The notes: generated by a model not told the origin, from the letters alone. Shown: positions 28,574-37,592, counted from the first letter of the stretch. The stretch is 64,000 nucleotides of DNA from Leifsonia sp052114085 (GCF_052114085.1 NZ_JBFREB010000001.1:1984001-2048000); one strand, 5' to 3'. Numbers and translations: made by a program.

Positions 28574-30064
28574 ATGACCCTTCCCACGCTGACCGTGACC
28601 GATTCCACCACTCCTGCGACCTCCCCCGACGTCCTGGTGGTCGCCGCGCGGGTCGCACGAGACGGCATCAGCGTGCTCTCCGGTTCTCGCACGGACGAGC
28701 TTGCGCGGCAGCTGCGCGACGTCGGGTTCGCGGGCGGCAAGGACGAGCTGGTGCGGCTTCCCGGGCAGGGCGACGGACCCGCACTGGCGGTGATCGGCCT
28801 GCCGGAGGGCGGCGAGGACGCCCTGCGGTACGCCGCGGGCAGCGCGGTGCGCCAACTCGCGGGTACGGCGGCTGTCGCGCTGGACCTGCCCGCCGACAGC
28901 GGCTCGCTGCTCGGTGCGGTGCTCGAAGGGGCTGCGCTCGGCGCGTACGCCTTCACGGAGTACCGCGAGAAGAGTCGCGCCGCGGCCAAGGACCCGGTCG
29001 GCTCGATCGAGGTGCTCGGCGCGGCCTCGGACGACGATACCGACGCTCTGGTCGCGCGGGCGAACGCGGTGGCGGAGGCGGCCTCGCTGGTGAAGGACCT
29101 GGTCAACATGCCGCCGCTCGACCTCTACCCCGAGACGTTCGCCGAGCGCGCGATCGCCGCCTCCTCCGACCTGCCCGTCACGGTGACCGTGTGGGATGAG
29201 GAGAAGCTCGCGGCCGACGGCTTCGGCGGCATCCTGGGCGTCGGGCAGGGCTCCACCCGCCCGCCGCGCCTGGTGAAGGTGACGTACGCACCGGAGGGGG
29301 CCGCGCGCCACCTGGCGCTGGTCGGGAAGGGCATCACGTTCGATTCGGGCGGCCTGTCGCTCAAGCCCGCCACCGGGATGGTCGGCATGAAGTACGACAT
29401 GACAGGCGCAGCGACGGTGCTCGCCGTCGCGCTCGCAGCTGCGCGCCTTGCGCTGCCCGTGCGCGTCACGGCGTGGCTCTGCCTGGCCGAGAACATGCCG
29501 TCCGGCTCGGCCATCCGCCCCAACGACGTGCTCCGCATCCGCGGAGGGCGCACCGTCGAGGTGCTCAACACCGACGCCGAGGGCCGGCTCGTCCTCGCCG
29601 ACGGCCTCGTCGCGGCCAGCGAGGAGCAGCCGGACGCGATCGTCGACGTGGCGACGCTGACCGGCGCCGCCATGGTGGCGCTGGGCACGCGGTACGCCGC
29701 GGTCATGGGGTCGGACGCCCTGGTGGACGAGGTGCTCACCGCCGCCAAGGAGACCGGCGAGCTGCTCTGGCCGATGCCCCTGCCGGGCGAGCTGCGCGCC
29801 ACCATCAACTCCGACGTCGCGGACATCGCGAACGCGAACCCGGGGAACACCGCGGGTGGCGCCCTGCTGGCCGGTGTCTTCCTGCAGGAGTTCGTCGGTC
29901 GCACCGGCGAAGAGGACGACGCGCCGCGCATCCCCTGGGCGCACCTCGACATCGCCGGCCCGGCCAAGAGCCCGGCCGCGCCGTACGGGTTCACCGGGAA
30001 GGGACCGTCCGCCGTCAGCGTAAGGGCGCTCATCCGCCTGGCCGAGACCATTTCCGGGAAGTAG
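28574..30064 (+). CDS. pepA: Leucyl aminopeptidase (M17 family)
   Basis: 496 residues. Cytosolic, hexameric, two-metal exopeptidase that removes N-terminal residues. The C-terminal catalytic domain has GKGITFDSGGLSLKP with metal and catalytic Lys/Asp residues, KYDMTGAATVL, and the signature NTDAEGRLVLADGL. The N-terminal 165 residues form the less conserved macro-like domain. Length is normal. A leaderless -10 precedes the ATG and a hairpin follows the stop. Confidence 0.95.
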   Translation: MTLPTLTVTDSTTPATSPDVLVVAARVARDGISVLSGSRTDELARQLRDVGFAGGKDELVRLPGQGDGPALAVIGLPEGGEDALRYAAGSAVRQLAGTAAVALDLPADSGSLLGAVLEGAALGAYAFTEYREKSRAAAKDPVGSIEVLGAASDDDTDALVARANAVAEAASLVKDLVNMPPLDLYPETFAERAIAASSDLPVTVTVWDEEKLAADGFGGILGVGQGSTRPPRLVKVTYAPEGAARHLALVGKGITFDSGGLSLKPATGMVGMKYDMTGAATVLAVALAAARLALPVRVTAWLCLAENMPSGSAIRPNDVLRIRGGRTVEVLNTDAEGRLVLADGLVAASEEQPDAIVDVATLTGAAMVALGTRYAAVMGSDALVDEVLTAAKETGELLWPMPLPGELRATINSDVADIANANPGNTAGGALLAGVFLQEFVGRTGEEDDAPRIPWAHLDIAGPAKSPAAPYGFTGKGPSAVSVRALIRLAETISGK

Positions 30065-30073
30065 TAGGGTCGT

Positions 30074-30095
30074 ATGGGCGGAAAAAACCGCCCAT
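30074..30095 (+). terminator. Hairpin after pepA
   Basis: Perfect 8-bp stem ATGGGCGG closing on an AAAAAA loop, 9 bases past the pepA stop and 88 bases before lpd. There is no T-run after it, so termination may be partial. Confidence 0.5.
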
Positions 30096-30183
30096 CAACA
30101 TGTCTCCCGGAGCGATCCCCATCAGTGATCCCCCTCTGGGCGGCTTCGTGTCACAAGATCCTGATGCGCGAGGGAGTAACTGG

Positions 30184-31557
30184 GTGTCTGAGCAGAACTT
30201 TGACGTTGTGGTGCTCGGCGGTGGGAGCGGAGGCTACGCAGCAGCGCTGCGTGCGGCCGAGCTCGGCTTCACCGTCGGCATGATCGAGAAGGACAAGGTC
30301 GGCGGCACCTGCCTGCACCGCGGCTGCGTCCCGACGAAGGCGCTGCTCCACGCGGCTGAGATCGCCGACTACTCGCGCGAATCCTCCAAGTACGGCATCC
30401 TCACGGAGCTGCAGGGCGTCGACATCAACGGCGTGACCCAGTACCGCCAGGGCATCGTCGCCAAGAAGTACAAGGGCCTGCAGGGCCTGGTCAAGGCGCG
30501 CGGCATCACCGTCATCGAGGGCGAGGGCCGTCTGGTCTCCCCCACGACCGTTCAGGTCGGCGAGGACAAGATCGTCGGCAAGAACGTCATCCTCGCCACC
30601 GGCTCCTACTCGCGCTCCCTCCCGGGTCTCGAGATCGGCGGCCGCGTGATCACCAGCGAGCAGGCACTCGAGCTCGACTTCGTGCCGAAGAAGGTCGCCG
30701 TCCTCGGCGGCGGTGTCATCGGCGTGGAGTTCGCCAGCGTCTGGAAGTCGTTCGGCTCCGACGTCACCATCATCGAGGCGCTCCCCCACCTGGTCCCGAA
30801 CGAGGACGAGTCGATCAGCAAGTCGCTGGAGCGCGCATTCCGCCGCCGCGGCATCGACTACCGTCTGGGCATCCGCTTCCAGGGCGTCACCCAGGACGAG
30901 AACGGCGTGGTCGTCACCCTCGAGAACGGTGACACCGTCGAGGCCGACCTGCTGCTCGTCGCCGTCGGTCGTGGCCCGCTGACCCAGGGGCTCGGCTTCG
31001 ACGAGGTCGGTGTGACCATGGACCGCGGCTTCGTCATCACCGACGAGCGTCTGCACACCAACGTCCCCGGCGTCTACGCCGTCGGCGACATCGTCCCCGG
31101 CCTGCAGCTCGCGCACCGCGGCTTCCAGCAGGGCATCTTCGTGGCAGAGGAGATCGCGGGCCTGAACCCGATCATCGTCCCCGACGTCAACATCCCGAAG
31201 GTCACCTACTGCGACCCCGAGGTCGCGTCGGTCGGCCTGACCGAGGCAAAGGCCGCCGAGAAGTACGGCGCCGACAGCGTCTCGAGCTACGACTACAGCC
31301 TCGCGGGCAACGCGCGCAGCGAGATCATCGGCACCAACGGAAGCGTGAAGGTCGTCCGCCTGAACGACGGTCCCGTGCTCGGCGTGCACATGATCGGCGC
31401 TCGGGTGGGAGAGCTGATCGGCGAGGCGCAGCTGGTCGTCAACTGGGAGGCATACCCGGAAGACATCGCGCCGCTGGTGCACGCGCACCCGACGCAGAAC
31501 GAGTCCCTCGGCGAGGCGTTCCTGTACCTCGCGGGCAAGCCGCTGCACACGCTCTAA
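30184..31557 (+). CDS. lpdA: Dihydrolipoyl dehydrogenase (E3)
   Basis: 457 residues. FAD flavoprotein that reoxidises dihydrolipoyl groups of 2-oxoacid dehydrogenases with NAD+. FAD-binding GGGSGGYAAALRAAELG, redox disulfide GGTCLHRGCVPTK (Cys43, Cys48), NAD-binding GGGVIGVEFASVW, and the C-terminal catalytic HAHPTQNE are all present. I chose the GTG at 30184 (VSEQNF) because GAGGGAG precedes it and the family starts here; an in-frame ATG at 30100 would add 28 unconserved residues. Adjacent E2 gene makes a 2-oxoglutarate/pyruvate dehydrogenase role natural. Confidence 0.95.
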   Translation: MSEQNFDVVVLGGGSGGYAAALRAAELGFTVGMIEKDKVGGTCLHRGCVPTKALLHAAEIADYSRESSKYGILTELQGVDINGVTQYRQGIVAKKYKGLQGLVKARGITVIEGEGRLVSPTTVQVGEDKIVGKNVILATGSYSRSLPGLEIGGRVITSEQALELDFVPKKVAVLGGGVIGVEFASVWKSFGSDVTIIEALPHLVPNEDESISKSLERAFRRRGIDYRLGIRFQGVTQDENGVVVTLENGDTVEADLLLVAVGRGPLTQGLGFDEVGVTMDRGFVITDERLHTNVPGVYAVGDIVPGLQLAHRGFQQGIFVAEEIAGLNPIIVPDVNIPKVTYCDPEVASVGLTEAKAAEKYGADSVSSYDYSLAGNARSEIIGTNGSVKVVRLNDGPVLGVHMIGARVGELIGEAQLVVNWEAYPEDIAPLVHAHPTQNESLGEAFLYLAGKPLHTL

Positions 31558-31564
31558 GACCACG

Positions 31565-31593
31565 AGGCGGGTCCGCCGTGCGCGGACCCGCCT
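31565..31593 (+). terminator. Hairpin between lpdA and sucB
   Basis: Perfect 12-bp stem (AGGCGGGTCCGC) with a 5-base loop, 7 bases after the lpdA stop. No T-run follows; it may attenuate rather than end transcription before sucB, whose ribosome-binding site AAGGAGAG lies 30 bases on. Confidence 0.6.
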
Positions 31594-31636
31594 GCAATAA
31601 GCTACTGAACGATCAGGTTTTGAAGGAGAGAAGCTC

Positions 31637-33142
31637 ATGAGCGAATCCGTCAGCCTCCCGGCGCTCGGAGAGAGCGTCACGGAAGGCACGGTCACCCGCT
31701 GGCTGAAGAATGTTGGCGACCGTGTCGAGGTGGACGAGCCCTTGCTCGAAGTCTCGACCGACAAAGTCGACACCGAGATCCCGTCGCCGGTCGCCGGCGT
31801 CATCGAGGCGATCCTGGTGCAGGAGGACGAGACCGTCGAGGTGGGCACGGCGCTCGTGACCATCGGCGACGGGTCCGGTGCAGGTGCCGAGGCGCCTGCC
31901 GCGCCCGCGGCGGAGGCTGCGCCGGCTGAGGCTGCTCCGGCTCAGGAGGCTGCACCGGCTCAGGAAGCTGCACCGGCTCAGGAGGCTGCTCCGGCTCAGG
32001 AGGCTCCCGTTCAGGAGGCTGCACCGGCCCAGGCCGCCCCCGCTCAGGAGGCTGCACCGGCTCAGGCCGCCCCGCAGGCACCTGCCGCGCCGGCACAGGC
32101 TGCCCCGGCACAGGAGACCCCCGCCCCCCAGGCTGCTGCGCCCACCCAGGCTGCCGCGCCCGCGCAGGCGGCTCCGGCCGCGCCGGCTCCCGCTGCGGCG
32201 GCCCCCGCTGCCCCTGCTTCATCGGGCGGCGCTCACGCCGGCAACGCTGGGTACGTCACCCCGATCGTCCGCAAGCTTGCGAACGAGCAGGGCGTCGACC
32301 TGTCGACCGTTACGGGCACCGGCGTCGGTGGACGCATCCGCAAGGAGGACATCCTCCAGGCGGCGGCCCCGGCCGCTTCCGCGCCGGGCGCTCCCGCCGC
32401 TGCGGCACCGGCCCCCGAGGTCTCGCCGCTCCGCGGCACGACGCAGCCGATGTCGCGTCTTCGCAAGGTGGTCGCCGAGCGCGCCGTCGTGTCGATGCAG
32501 TCGACCGCCCAGCTCACCAGCGTGGTCGAGGTCGATGTCACCAAGGTGGCCGCGTTCCGCGACCGAGTGAAGGGCGACTTCGTCGCGAAGACGGGCGTGA
32601 AGCTGTCCTTCCTGCCGTTCTTCGCGCTCGCTGCCGCCGAGGCCCTGAAGACCTACCCGGTCATCAACGCCACGGTCGACGGTGACAGCATCGTCTACCC
32701 GGACCACGAGAACATCTCGATCGCCGTGGACACCGAGCGCGGCCTGCTCACCCCCGTGGTGCGCAACGCGTCCGAGCTCAACCTGGTCGACCTCGCCAAG
32801 CAGATCGCGGACCTTGCCGGCCGCACGCGCGACAACCGGCTCAAGCCGGACGAGCTCGCCGGTGGCACGTTCACGCTGACGAACACGGGTTCGCGCGGTG
32901 CGCTGTTCGACACCCCGCTCGTCTTCCTCCCGCAGGTCGCGATCCTCGGAACCGGCATCGTCACCAAGAAGCCGGTCGTCGTTTCGGCTGACGGCTCCGA
33001 CTCCATCGCGATCCGCTCGACGGTGTACCTGGCGCTCTCCTACGATCACCGCATCGTGGACGGCGCCGACGCGGCCCGCTTCCTCGTCGCGGTCAAGAAC
33101 CGTCTCGAGGGCGGCAACTTCGAGGGCAACCTCGGTCTCTAG
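31637..33142 (+). CDS. sucB: 2-oxoacid dehydrogenase E2, dihydrolipoamide acyltransferase (2-oxoglutarate type)
   Basis: 501 residues. One lipoyl domain (1-77; lipoylated Lys43 in STDKVDTE), a very long Ala/Pro/Gln/Glu linker (about 83-197) built from repeats of AAPAQE, a peripheral-subunit-binding domain (about 205-240: VTPIVRKLANEQG), and the acyltransferase domain (about 260-501) ending with the catalytic DHRIVDGADAARF. The linker is flexible and lets the lipoyl arm reach E1 and E3. It follows lpdA, and lipB-lipA lie 2 kb away. Pyruvate versus 2-oxoglutarate specificity is not certain from sequence. Confidence 0.93.
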   Translation: MSESVSLPALGESVTEGTVTRWLKNVGDRVEVDEPLLEVSTDKVDTEIPSPVAGVIEAILVQEDETVEVGTALVTIGDGSGAGAEAPAAPAAEAAPAEAAPAQEAAPAQEAAPAQEAAPAQEAPVQEAAPAQAAPAQEAAPAQAAPQAPAAPAQAAPAQETPAPQAAAPTQAAAPAQAAPAAPAPAAAAPAAPASSGGAHAGNAGYVTPIVRKLANEQGVDLSTVTGTGVGGRIRKEDILQAAAPAASAPGAPAAAAPAPEVSPLRGTTQPMSRLRKVVAERAVVSMQSTAQLTSVVEVDVTKVAAFRDRVKGDFVAKTGVKLSFLPFFALAAAEALKTYPVINATVDGDSIVYPDHENISIAVDTERGLLTPVVRNASELNLVDLAKQIADLAGRTRDNRLKPDELAGGTFTLTNTGSRGALFDTPLVFLPQVAILGTGIVTKKPVVVSADGSDSIAIRSTVYLALSYDHRIVDGADAARFLVAVKNRLEGGNFEGNLGL

Positions 33143-33172
33143 ACCGTCGCGGGAACACCGCCCGCAGTCGTC

Positions 33173-33208
33173 AACCGGCCCCGCTCCTGACCAGCAGCGG
33201 GGCCGGTT
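33173..33208 (+). terminator. Terminator of sucB
   Basis: Perfect 13-bp stem (AACCGGCCCCGCT) with a 10-base loop, 30 bases after the sucB stop. Confidence 0.75.
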
Positions 33209-33259
33209 CGCTGTGCGGGCTCCGTACGGTTTCTGCGTTCTCCGCGGAGGAGACAACGC

Positions 33260-33348
33260 GAAACGGAGGCCTCGCGCCTTCCAGCGGGTCCGAACCTCCT
33301 CCGTTTCCTGCACATCACGGGGGCCGCTGCCCGCATCTCCTCCGTTTC
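33260..33348. repeat. Second cluster of GAAACGGAGG repeats, downstream of sucB
   Basis: One forward copy at 33260-33269 and two inverted copies (TCCTCCGTTTC) at 33297-33307 and 33338-33348, in the 292-base gap between sucB and the convergent pseudokinase-like gene. The consensus equals that of the parC-parE cluster. The same gap also holds the sucB terminator and nothing else I recognise. Confidence 0.7.
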
Positions 33349-33434
33349 CGGCCTGCCCGAAACCGGGAGTCAGCGATGCGGCACTCCGCGGCCGGTGACC
33401 AGTGGAGTTCCCGCGACCCGGTATCGGTGCCGCG

Positions 33435-35057
33435 TCAGGGGAACACCGCCCGTAGCCGCCACCCCGAATCGCTCTCCACCAGGAGAAACGAGGCGTGCTC
33501 GCTGTGCGGGGTGCGGGCCGGATCCGGCACGACTCCGATCAGTGCCGCGTCGCCCCATCGCTCGACGAGGCTCAATGCCGCGCCCCCGTAGTCGCGTGCC
33601 TCGGCCGCTCCCGTCGATTTCAGCGCCTGCGTCTCCTGCGCGATGAAGGCCGGCTCACCATCGAGGACCGTCGACAAGCACTCGGCAGCGGTCGGCCGGG
33701 CGGTGAAGCAGGCATGCCGCGCCTCCAGGAGGGAACCGGCCGCCACCACAGGGTCGTCTGCCTGCGTTCCCACCGCGGCATCCGGACCGGTACCAGGCGT
33801 ACCGGCGGCCGGGGGTTTCGTGGGAGGCGCGGGAGGGGATGACGGAATCGGGCCGTCGACCGCCCGCACCGACGGCCACGGCGACGGCGTCGCCGACGAC
33901 CTCTGCGGCGCAACCGCGCCTCCTCCGCTCGCCACACCCGCCGCCGGACTGCCCCCCATTGACCTGTCGCCGGCCCGATCGGCTGCCGTCGCGCTGTCGG
34001 CGGGGGCGGCCGGCACGAGCGCTACAACGGCCAATGCCGCCGCCAGCGGCACCAGACCGGCGATCACCACGGCTGGTCGCCGCCGAAGCCACACACCCAG
34101 CCGACGGCCGACGACTCGAGCCGGCTCACCATCCAAAAAGGCCATCGCCGCAGCAACGGAAGCGGCAGCGCGCCCCTTCACTCGTCCCACCGACGCGCGC
34201 CCGGCACGGCTGGGGGCAGCGCCGCCGGTTGCATCCGAGGTGCGCCGCCAGGTACTCGGCGACAGCCAAACCGCCCCTGGGCGATTCTCGACGGGCGGCT
34301 TGAGCGGCTGTCCGCCTGCAGCGCTCAGGGCGACCGGCTCCGGTGAGGCCACCGCGAGCACCGCCTCCTCCAGCGCACGCCACGTTCCCCGTCGTAGTCC
34401 CGCTTCAATCGCGGAGAGCAACCGCATCCCGGAACCGTCCGTCACCGTGAGACACACCCGGTGCGCGAGCGAGTAGAACGCGCCGGCGTCGGCTACGGCC
34501 GCCTCCGGCTCCCAGGACACCGTCGCATCCAGCGCATCGAGCGCCGGGCAGCCGTCGGTCGCGAACACCACACCCGAAGCCGACAAGTCAGGGCGCGCCC
34601 AACCGCTCGCGTGGAGCGCCGCGACACCCGCAGCCACCCCCAGGAGGATGGTCGAAGCCTCCCCGCCGCGCAACCCGCCCTGCCGCAGCAGGAGTGTGTC
34701 GAGTCCGATCGGCGCATGTTGCAGGAGCACGGCATCCCATTCCCGCTGCCGCACGCGCCGTGGGGGAAGCTCGCGCACCACTCCGACCACATGCTCGGTG
34801 GCAGCGTCGCGTCGGACGCGTGCGTCTCTCGGCGGATCCGCGCCGAGCCGCTCGCGCACCCGCAGTGTGCATAGCCCGGGTAACCCGGTCCCCGAGACCA
34901 CAGCCCGCACTTCGCCCGGCGCACCGCCGTCGCCCGGCCGCACGTCGCCGAGTTCGAGCAGCTTCCATCCTTCGGCATCGGCGTGGAACCGCGCCGCGCG
35001 CCGGAGATCGGTAGAAGTCGGAACGAGGGAGCGAGCGAAGCGCGACGTACGGGTCAT
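33435..35057 (-). CDS. Pseudokinase-like transmembrane protein of unknown function
   Basis: 540 residues from the ATG at 35057 (MTRTSRF); an ATG three codons earlier is also possible. Residues about 20-240 read like a worn Ser/Thr-kinase fold: WDAVLLQHAPIGLDTLL resembles a hinge, and LHASGWARPDLSASGVVF occupies the catalytic-loop position, with ARPD (154-157) for HRD and no Asn; I find no VAIK lysine or DFG. A basic stretch, one transmembrane helix (about 328-351), a Pro/Ser-rich linker and an outer domain (about 430-540) with two cysteines follow. The layout recalls a PknB-type receptor without catalysis. Lies between sucB and lipB. Confidence 0.7.
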   Translation of the reverse strand: MTRTSRFARSLVPTSTDLRRAARFHADAEGWKLLELGDVRPGDGGAPGEVRAVVSGTGLPGLCTLRVRERLGADPPRDARVRRDAATEHVVGVVRELPPRRVRQREWDAVLLQHAPIGLDTLLLRQGGLRGGEASTILLGVAAGVAALHASGWARPDLSASGVVFATDGCPALDALDATVSWEPEAAVADAGAFYSLAHRVCLTVTDGSGMRLLSAIEAGLRRGTWRALEEAVLAVASPEPVALSAAGGQPLKPPVENRPGAVWLSPSTWRRTSDATGGAAPSRAGRASVGRVKGRAAASVAAAMAFLDGEPARVVGRRLGVWLRRRPAVVIAGLVPLAAALAVVALVPAAPADSATAADRAGDRSMGGSPAAGVASGGGAVAPQRSSATPSPWPSVRAVDGPIPSSPPAPPTKPPAAGTPGTGPDAAVGTQADDPVVAAGSLLEARHACFTARPTAAECLSTVLDGEPAFIAQETQALKSTGAAEARDYGGAALSLVERWGDAALIGVVPDPARTPHSEHASFLLVESDSGWRLRAVFP

Positions 35058-35159
35058 GCACCCCATTCCAGACGACAGTGCGATCGCGCGCGGCGCCTCC
35101 GACAGATCTGTGCAGAACCGGCCAGTGGCCCCACCTGTGAGCACGAACGCGGTCTCGCA

Positions 35160-35165
35160 TAGACT
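35160..35165 (+). promoter_or_regulatory. -10 hexamer of lipB, leaderless type
   Basis: TAGACT, 6 bases before the GTG of lipB. Confidence 0.55.
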
Positions 35166-35171
35166 GGCGCT

Positions 35172-35831
35172 GTGACCACGTATGACGTCACGGGGCTAAG
35201 CGCCAACTCCGTGCCGTATCTCGAGGCCCTTCAACAGCAGCGTGCCCTGCACGCCGCCGTCGTCGCAGGCCGGGCGCCCGATACCGTCATCCTCCTCGAG
35301 CACCCGCCGGTGTACACCGCGGGCAAGCGAACCGACCCCGACGAACGTCCGACCGACGGAACCCCCGTCGTCGACGTCGACCGGGGCGGCAAGATCACCT
35401 GGCACGGGCCGGGGCAGCTCGTCGGGTACCCGATCCTCCGCCTCCACGACCCCATCGACGTCGTCGGCTACGTCCGCGCGCTCGAACGGGTGCTCATCGA
35501 CGTCCTCGCCCGGTTGGGCATCACCGGTGAGCAGATCGAGGGTCGTTCGGGCGTGTGGATGCGTCCCGCGCACAACCCGGGGGCCCGGACCGACGAGAAG
35601 ATCGCCGCCATCGGCATCCGTGTCGCAGAGGGCGTCACCATGCATGGCTTCGCGCTGAACTGCTCCAACAGTCTCGACGCGTACGAGAGGATCGTCGCCT
35701 GCGGCATCCGCGACGCCGGAGTGACCACGATCTCCCGCGTTCTCGGCCGCACGGTGACTCCTCAGGATGTGGCGCCGCTCGTGATGGACGCGTTCGACCT
35801 GGAGTTCACCACTGCCGAGGCCGTCGCGTGA
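35172..35831 (+). CDS. lipB: Lipoyl(octanoyl) transferase
   Basis: 219 residues. Moves octanoate from acyl carrier protein onto lipoyl domains such as that of the E2 encoded 2 kb upstream. Family motifs: EHPPVYTAGKR, RGGKITWHGPGQLVGYP, the catalytic Lys143 in KIAAIGIRV, and Cys177 in the ACGI motif. The GTG start is supported by the leaderless -10 and by family length. It overlaps lipA by 4 bases (GTGA). Confidence 0.95.
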   Translation: MTTYDVTGLSANSVPYLEALQQQRALHAAVVAGRAPDTVILLEHPPVYTAGKRTDPDERPTDGTPVVDVDRGGKITWHGPGQLVGYPILRLHDPIDVVGYVRALERVLIDVLARLGITGEQIEGRSGVWMRPAHNPGARTDEKIAAIGIRVAEGVTMHGFALNCSNSLDAYERIVACGIRDAGVTTISRVLGRTVTPQDVAPLVMDAFDLEFTTAEAVA

Positions 35832-36817
35832 GCGCCGTACCCGAGGGGCGCCGGATGCTGCGCCTCGAGGTCCGCAACGCCCAGACCCCCATCGAGCGCA
35901 AGCCCGAGTGGATCAAGACGAAGGCGAAGATGGGTCCCGAGTACCGCCAGCTGCAGAGCCTGGTGAAGTCGGAGGAGCTGCACACGGTCTGTCAGGAGGC
36001 CGGCTGCCCGAACATCTACGAGTGCTGGGAGGACCGGGAGGCGACGTTCCTCATCGGCGGTTCGCAGTGCACTCGTCGCTGCGACTTCTGCCAGATCGAC
36101 ACCGGCAAGCCCGCGGACTTCGACCGCGACGAGCCGCGGCGGGTCGCGGAGTCCGTCCAGCGGATGGGTCTCCGCTACGCCACCGTCACCGGTGTCGCGC
36201 GCGACGACCTGCCCGACGAGGGATCCTGGCTGTACGCGGAGACGATCCGCGAGATCCACCGCCAGTCCCCCGGAACCGGTGTCGAGATCCTCGTGCCCGA
36301 CTTCTCCGGCAACCCGGCCCATCTCGGCGAGGTCTTCTCGGCAGCTCCCGAGGTGTTCGCGCACAACGTCGAGACGGTTCCCCGCATCTTCAAGCGGATC
36401 CGGCCGGCCTTCCGCTACGAACGGTCTCTCGACGTCCTGACGCAGGGACGCGCGGCGGGGCTGATCACCAAGTCCAACCTCATCCTCGGGATGGGCGAGG
36501 AGCGTCACGAGGTGAGCACGGCCCTCCGGGACCTCCACGACGCGGGCACCGACATCATCACCATCACGCAGTATCTGCGGCCGAGTCCCCGTCACCTTCC
36601 CGTTGCGCGCTGGGTGCATCCTGACGAGTTCGTGGAGTTGAAGCAGGAGGCGGAGGAGATCGGCTTCCTCGGCGTCCTCGCCGGCCCACTGGTCCGCTCG
36701 TCGTACCGCGCGGGGCGGCTGTGGGCACAGTCGATGCAGGCGAAAGGTCGCCCTGTCCCGGACGAACTCCAGCACCTCGCGGACGCGTCGCTCGGTTTCG
36801 CGCAGGCCGTCTCCTGA
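35828..36817 (+). CDS. lipA: Lipoyl synthase
   Basis: 329 residues. Radical SAM enzyme that inserts two sulfurs into protein-bound octanoate. Auxiliary cluster cysteines are Cys55, Cys60 and Cys66 (CQEAGCPNIYEC); the radical-SAM cluster is Cys81, Cys85 and Cys88 (CTRRCDFC); the C-terminal RSSYRAG serine ligand is present. The GTG at 35828 overlaps the lipB stop, so lipB-lipA are translationally coupled. Confidence 0.96.
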   Translation: MSAVPEGRRMLRLEVRNAQTPIERKPEWIKTKAKMGPEYRQLQSLVKSEELHTVCQEAGCPNIYECWEDREATFLIGGSQCTRRCDFCQIDTGKPADFDRDEPRRVAESVQRMGLRYATVTGVARDDLPDEGSWLYAETIREIHRQSPGTGVEILVPDFSGNPAHLGEVFSAAPEVFAHNVETVPRIFKRIRPAFRYERSLDVLTQGRAAGLITKSNLILGMGEERHEVSTALRDLHDAGTDIITITQYLRPSPRHLPVARWVHPDEFVELKQEAEEIGFLGVLAGPLVRSSYRAGRLWAQSMQAKGRPVPDELQHLADASLGFAQAVS

Positions 36818-36866
36818 GGGCCCTCCCCCCGTAGCGAACGGGTCGTCTGGAACGCTGCAGAGCCGG

Positions 36867-36872
36867 TATCCT
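36867..36872 (+). promoter_or_regulatory. -10 hexamer of the DUF4191 gene, leaderless type
   Basis: TATCCT, 7 bases before the ATG. Confidence 0.5.
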
Positions 36873-36879
36873 TGGACCT

Positions 36880-37575
36880 ATGGCAAAGGACAAGTCCACC
36901 AAGGAGCCCGGCCGTCTGAAGCAGATGTGGCAGGTGTTCCAGATGACCCGCCGGTACGACAACCGCGCGGTGCTCTACATCGCCCTCGGGGCTGTCCTTC
37001 CGATCATCGTCGGCGTCGTCGTCGCCGTGTTCTTCTCGGGCGGCAACGTCTTCACGATGGTGCTGTGGATCCTCGCGGGCGTGCTCGCCGGTGTCCTGAT
37101 CGCACTGATCATCCTGGGCCGACGCGCCGAGCGTGCCGCCTACTCGCAGATCGAGGGCCAGCCTGGCGCGGTCGGGGCCGTTCTTCGGTCGTCGCTGAAG
37201 CGCAGCTGGCGCGGCTCCGAGATGCCCGTGGCCGTCAACGGCAAGACGCAGGATGCGGTCTACCGGGCGACCGGCCGCGGCGGCGTCGTCCTCATCAGTG
37301 AGGGCCCTGTGACGCGGACCAAGCGCATGGTCGACGAGGAGCGCCGCAAGGTGAACCGCATCCTCCCGAACGTGCCCGTGACCGTGATCTCCGTCGGGCC
37401 GGATGCCAACTCGGTCGCGCTGCACAAGGTCCCGCGCACCCTCGCGAGGATCAAGCCGACACTGACCAAGGCCGAGGTGCTGGCAATCAGCAACCGGCTC
37501 CAGTCGATCGAGAACCAGATGCCGATCCCGAAGGGCATCGACCCGATGAAGGTTCGCGCGCAGCGCGCCCGCTGA
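36880..37575 (+). CDS. DUF4191 membrane protein
   Basis: 231 residues. Basic N-terminus with QMTRRYDNRAVLYI, two transmembrane helices (about 30-50 and 57-80), then a cytosolic domain with AVYRATGRGGVVLISEGP and KVPRTLARIKPTLTKAEV. This is the actinobacterial DUF4191 family, regularly found between lipA and glnA, function unknown. Convergent with the RDD gene 17 bases away. Confidence 0.88.
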   Translation: MAKDKSTKEPGRLKQMWQVFQMTRRYDNRAVLYIALGAVLPIIVGVVVAVFFSGGNVFTMVLWILAGVLAGVLIALIILGRRAERAAYSQIEGQPGAVGAVLRSSLKRSWRGSEMPVAVNGKTQDAVYRATGRGGVVLISEGPVTRTKRMVDEERRKVNRILPNVPVTVISVGPDANSVALHKVPRTLARIKPTLTKAEVLAISNRLQSIENQMPIPKGIDPMKVRAQRAR

Positions 37576-37592
37576 CCCTGGTTCGGCGCCCG

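Noticed and set aside
30100..30183. Earlier ATG for lpdA
   Set aside because: It would add 28 residues absent from the family; the GTG at 30184 has a good ribosome-binding site.
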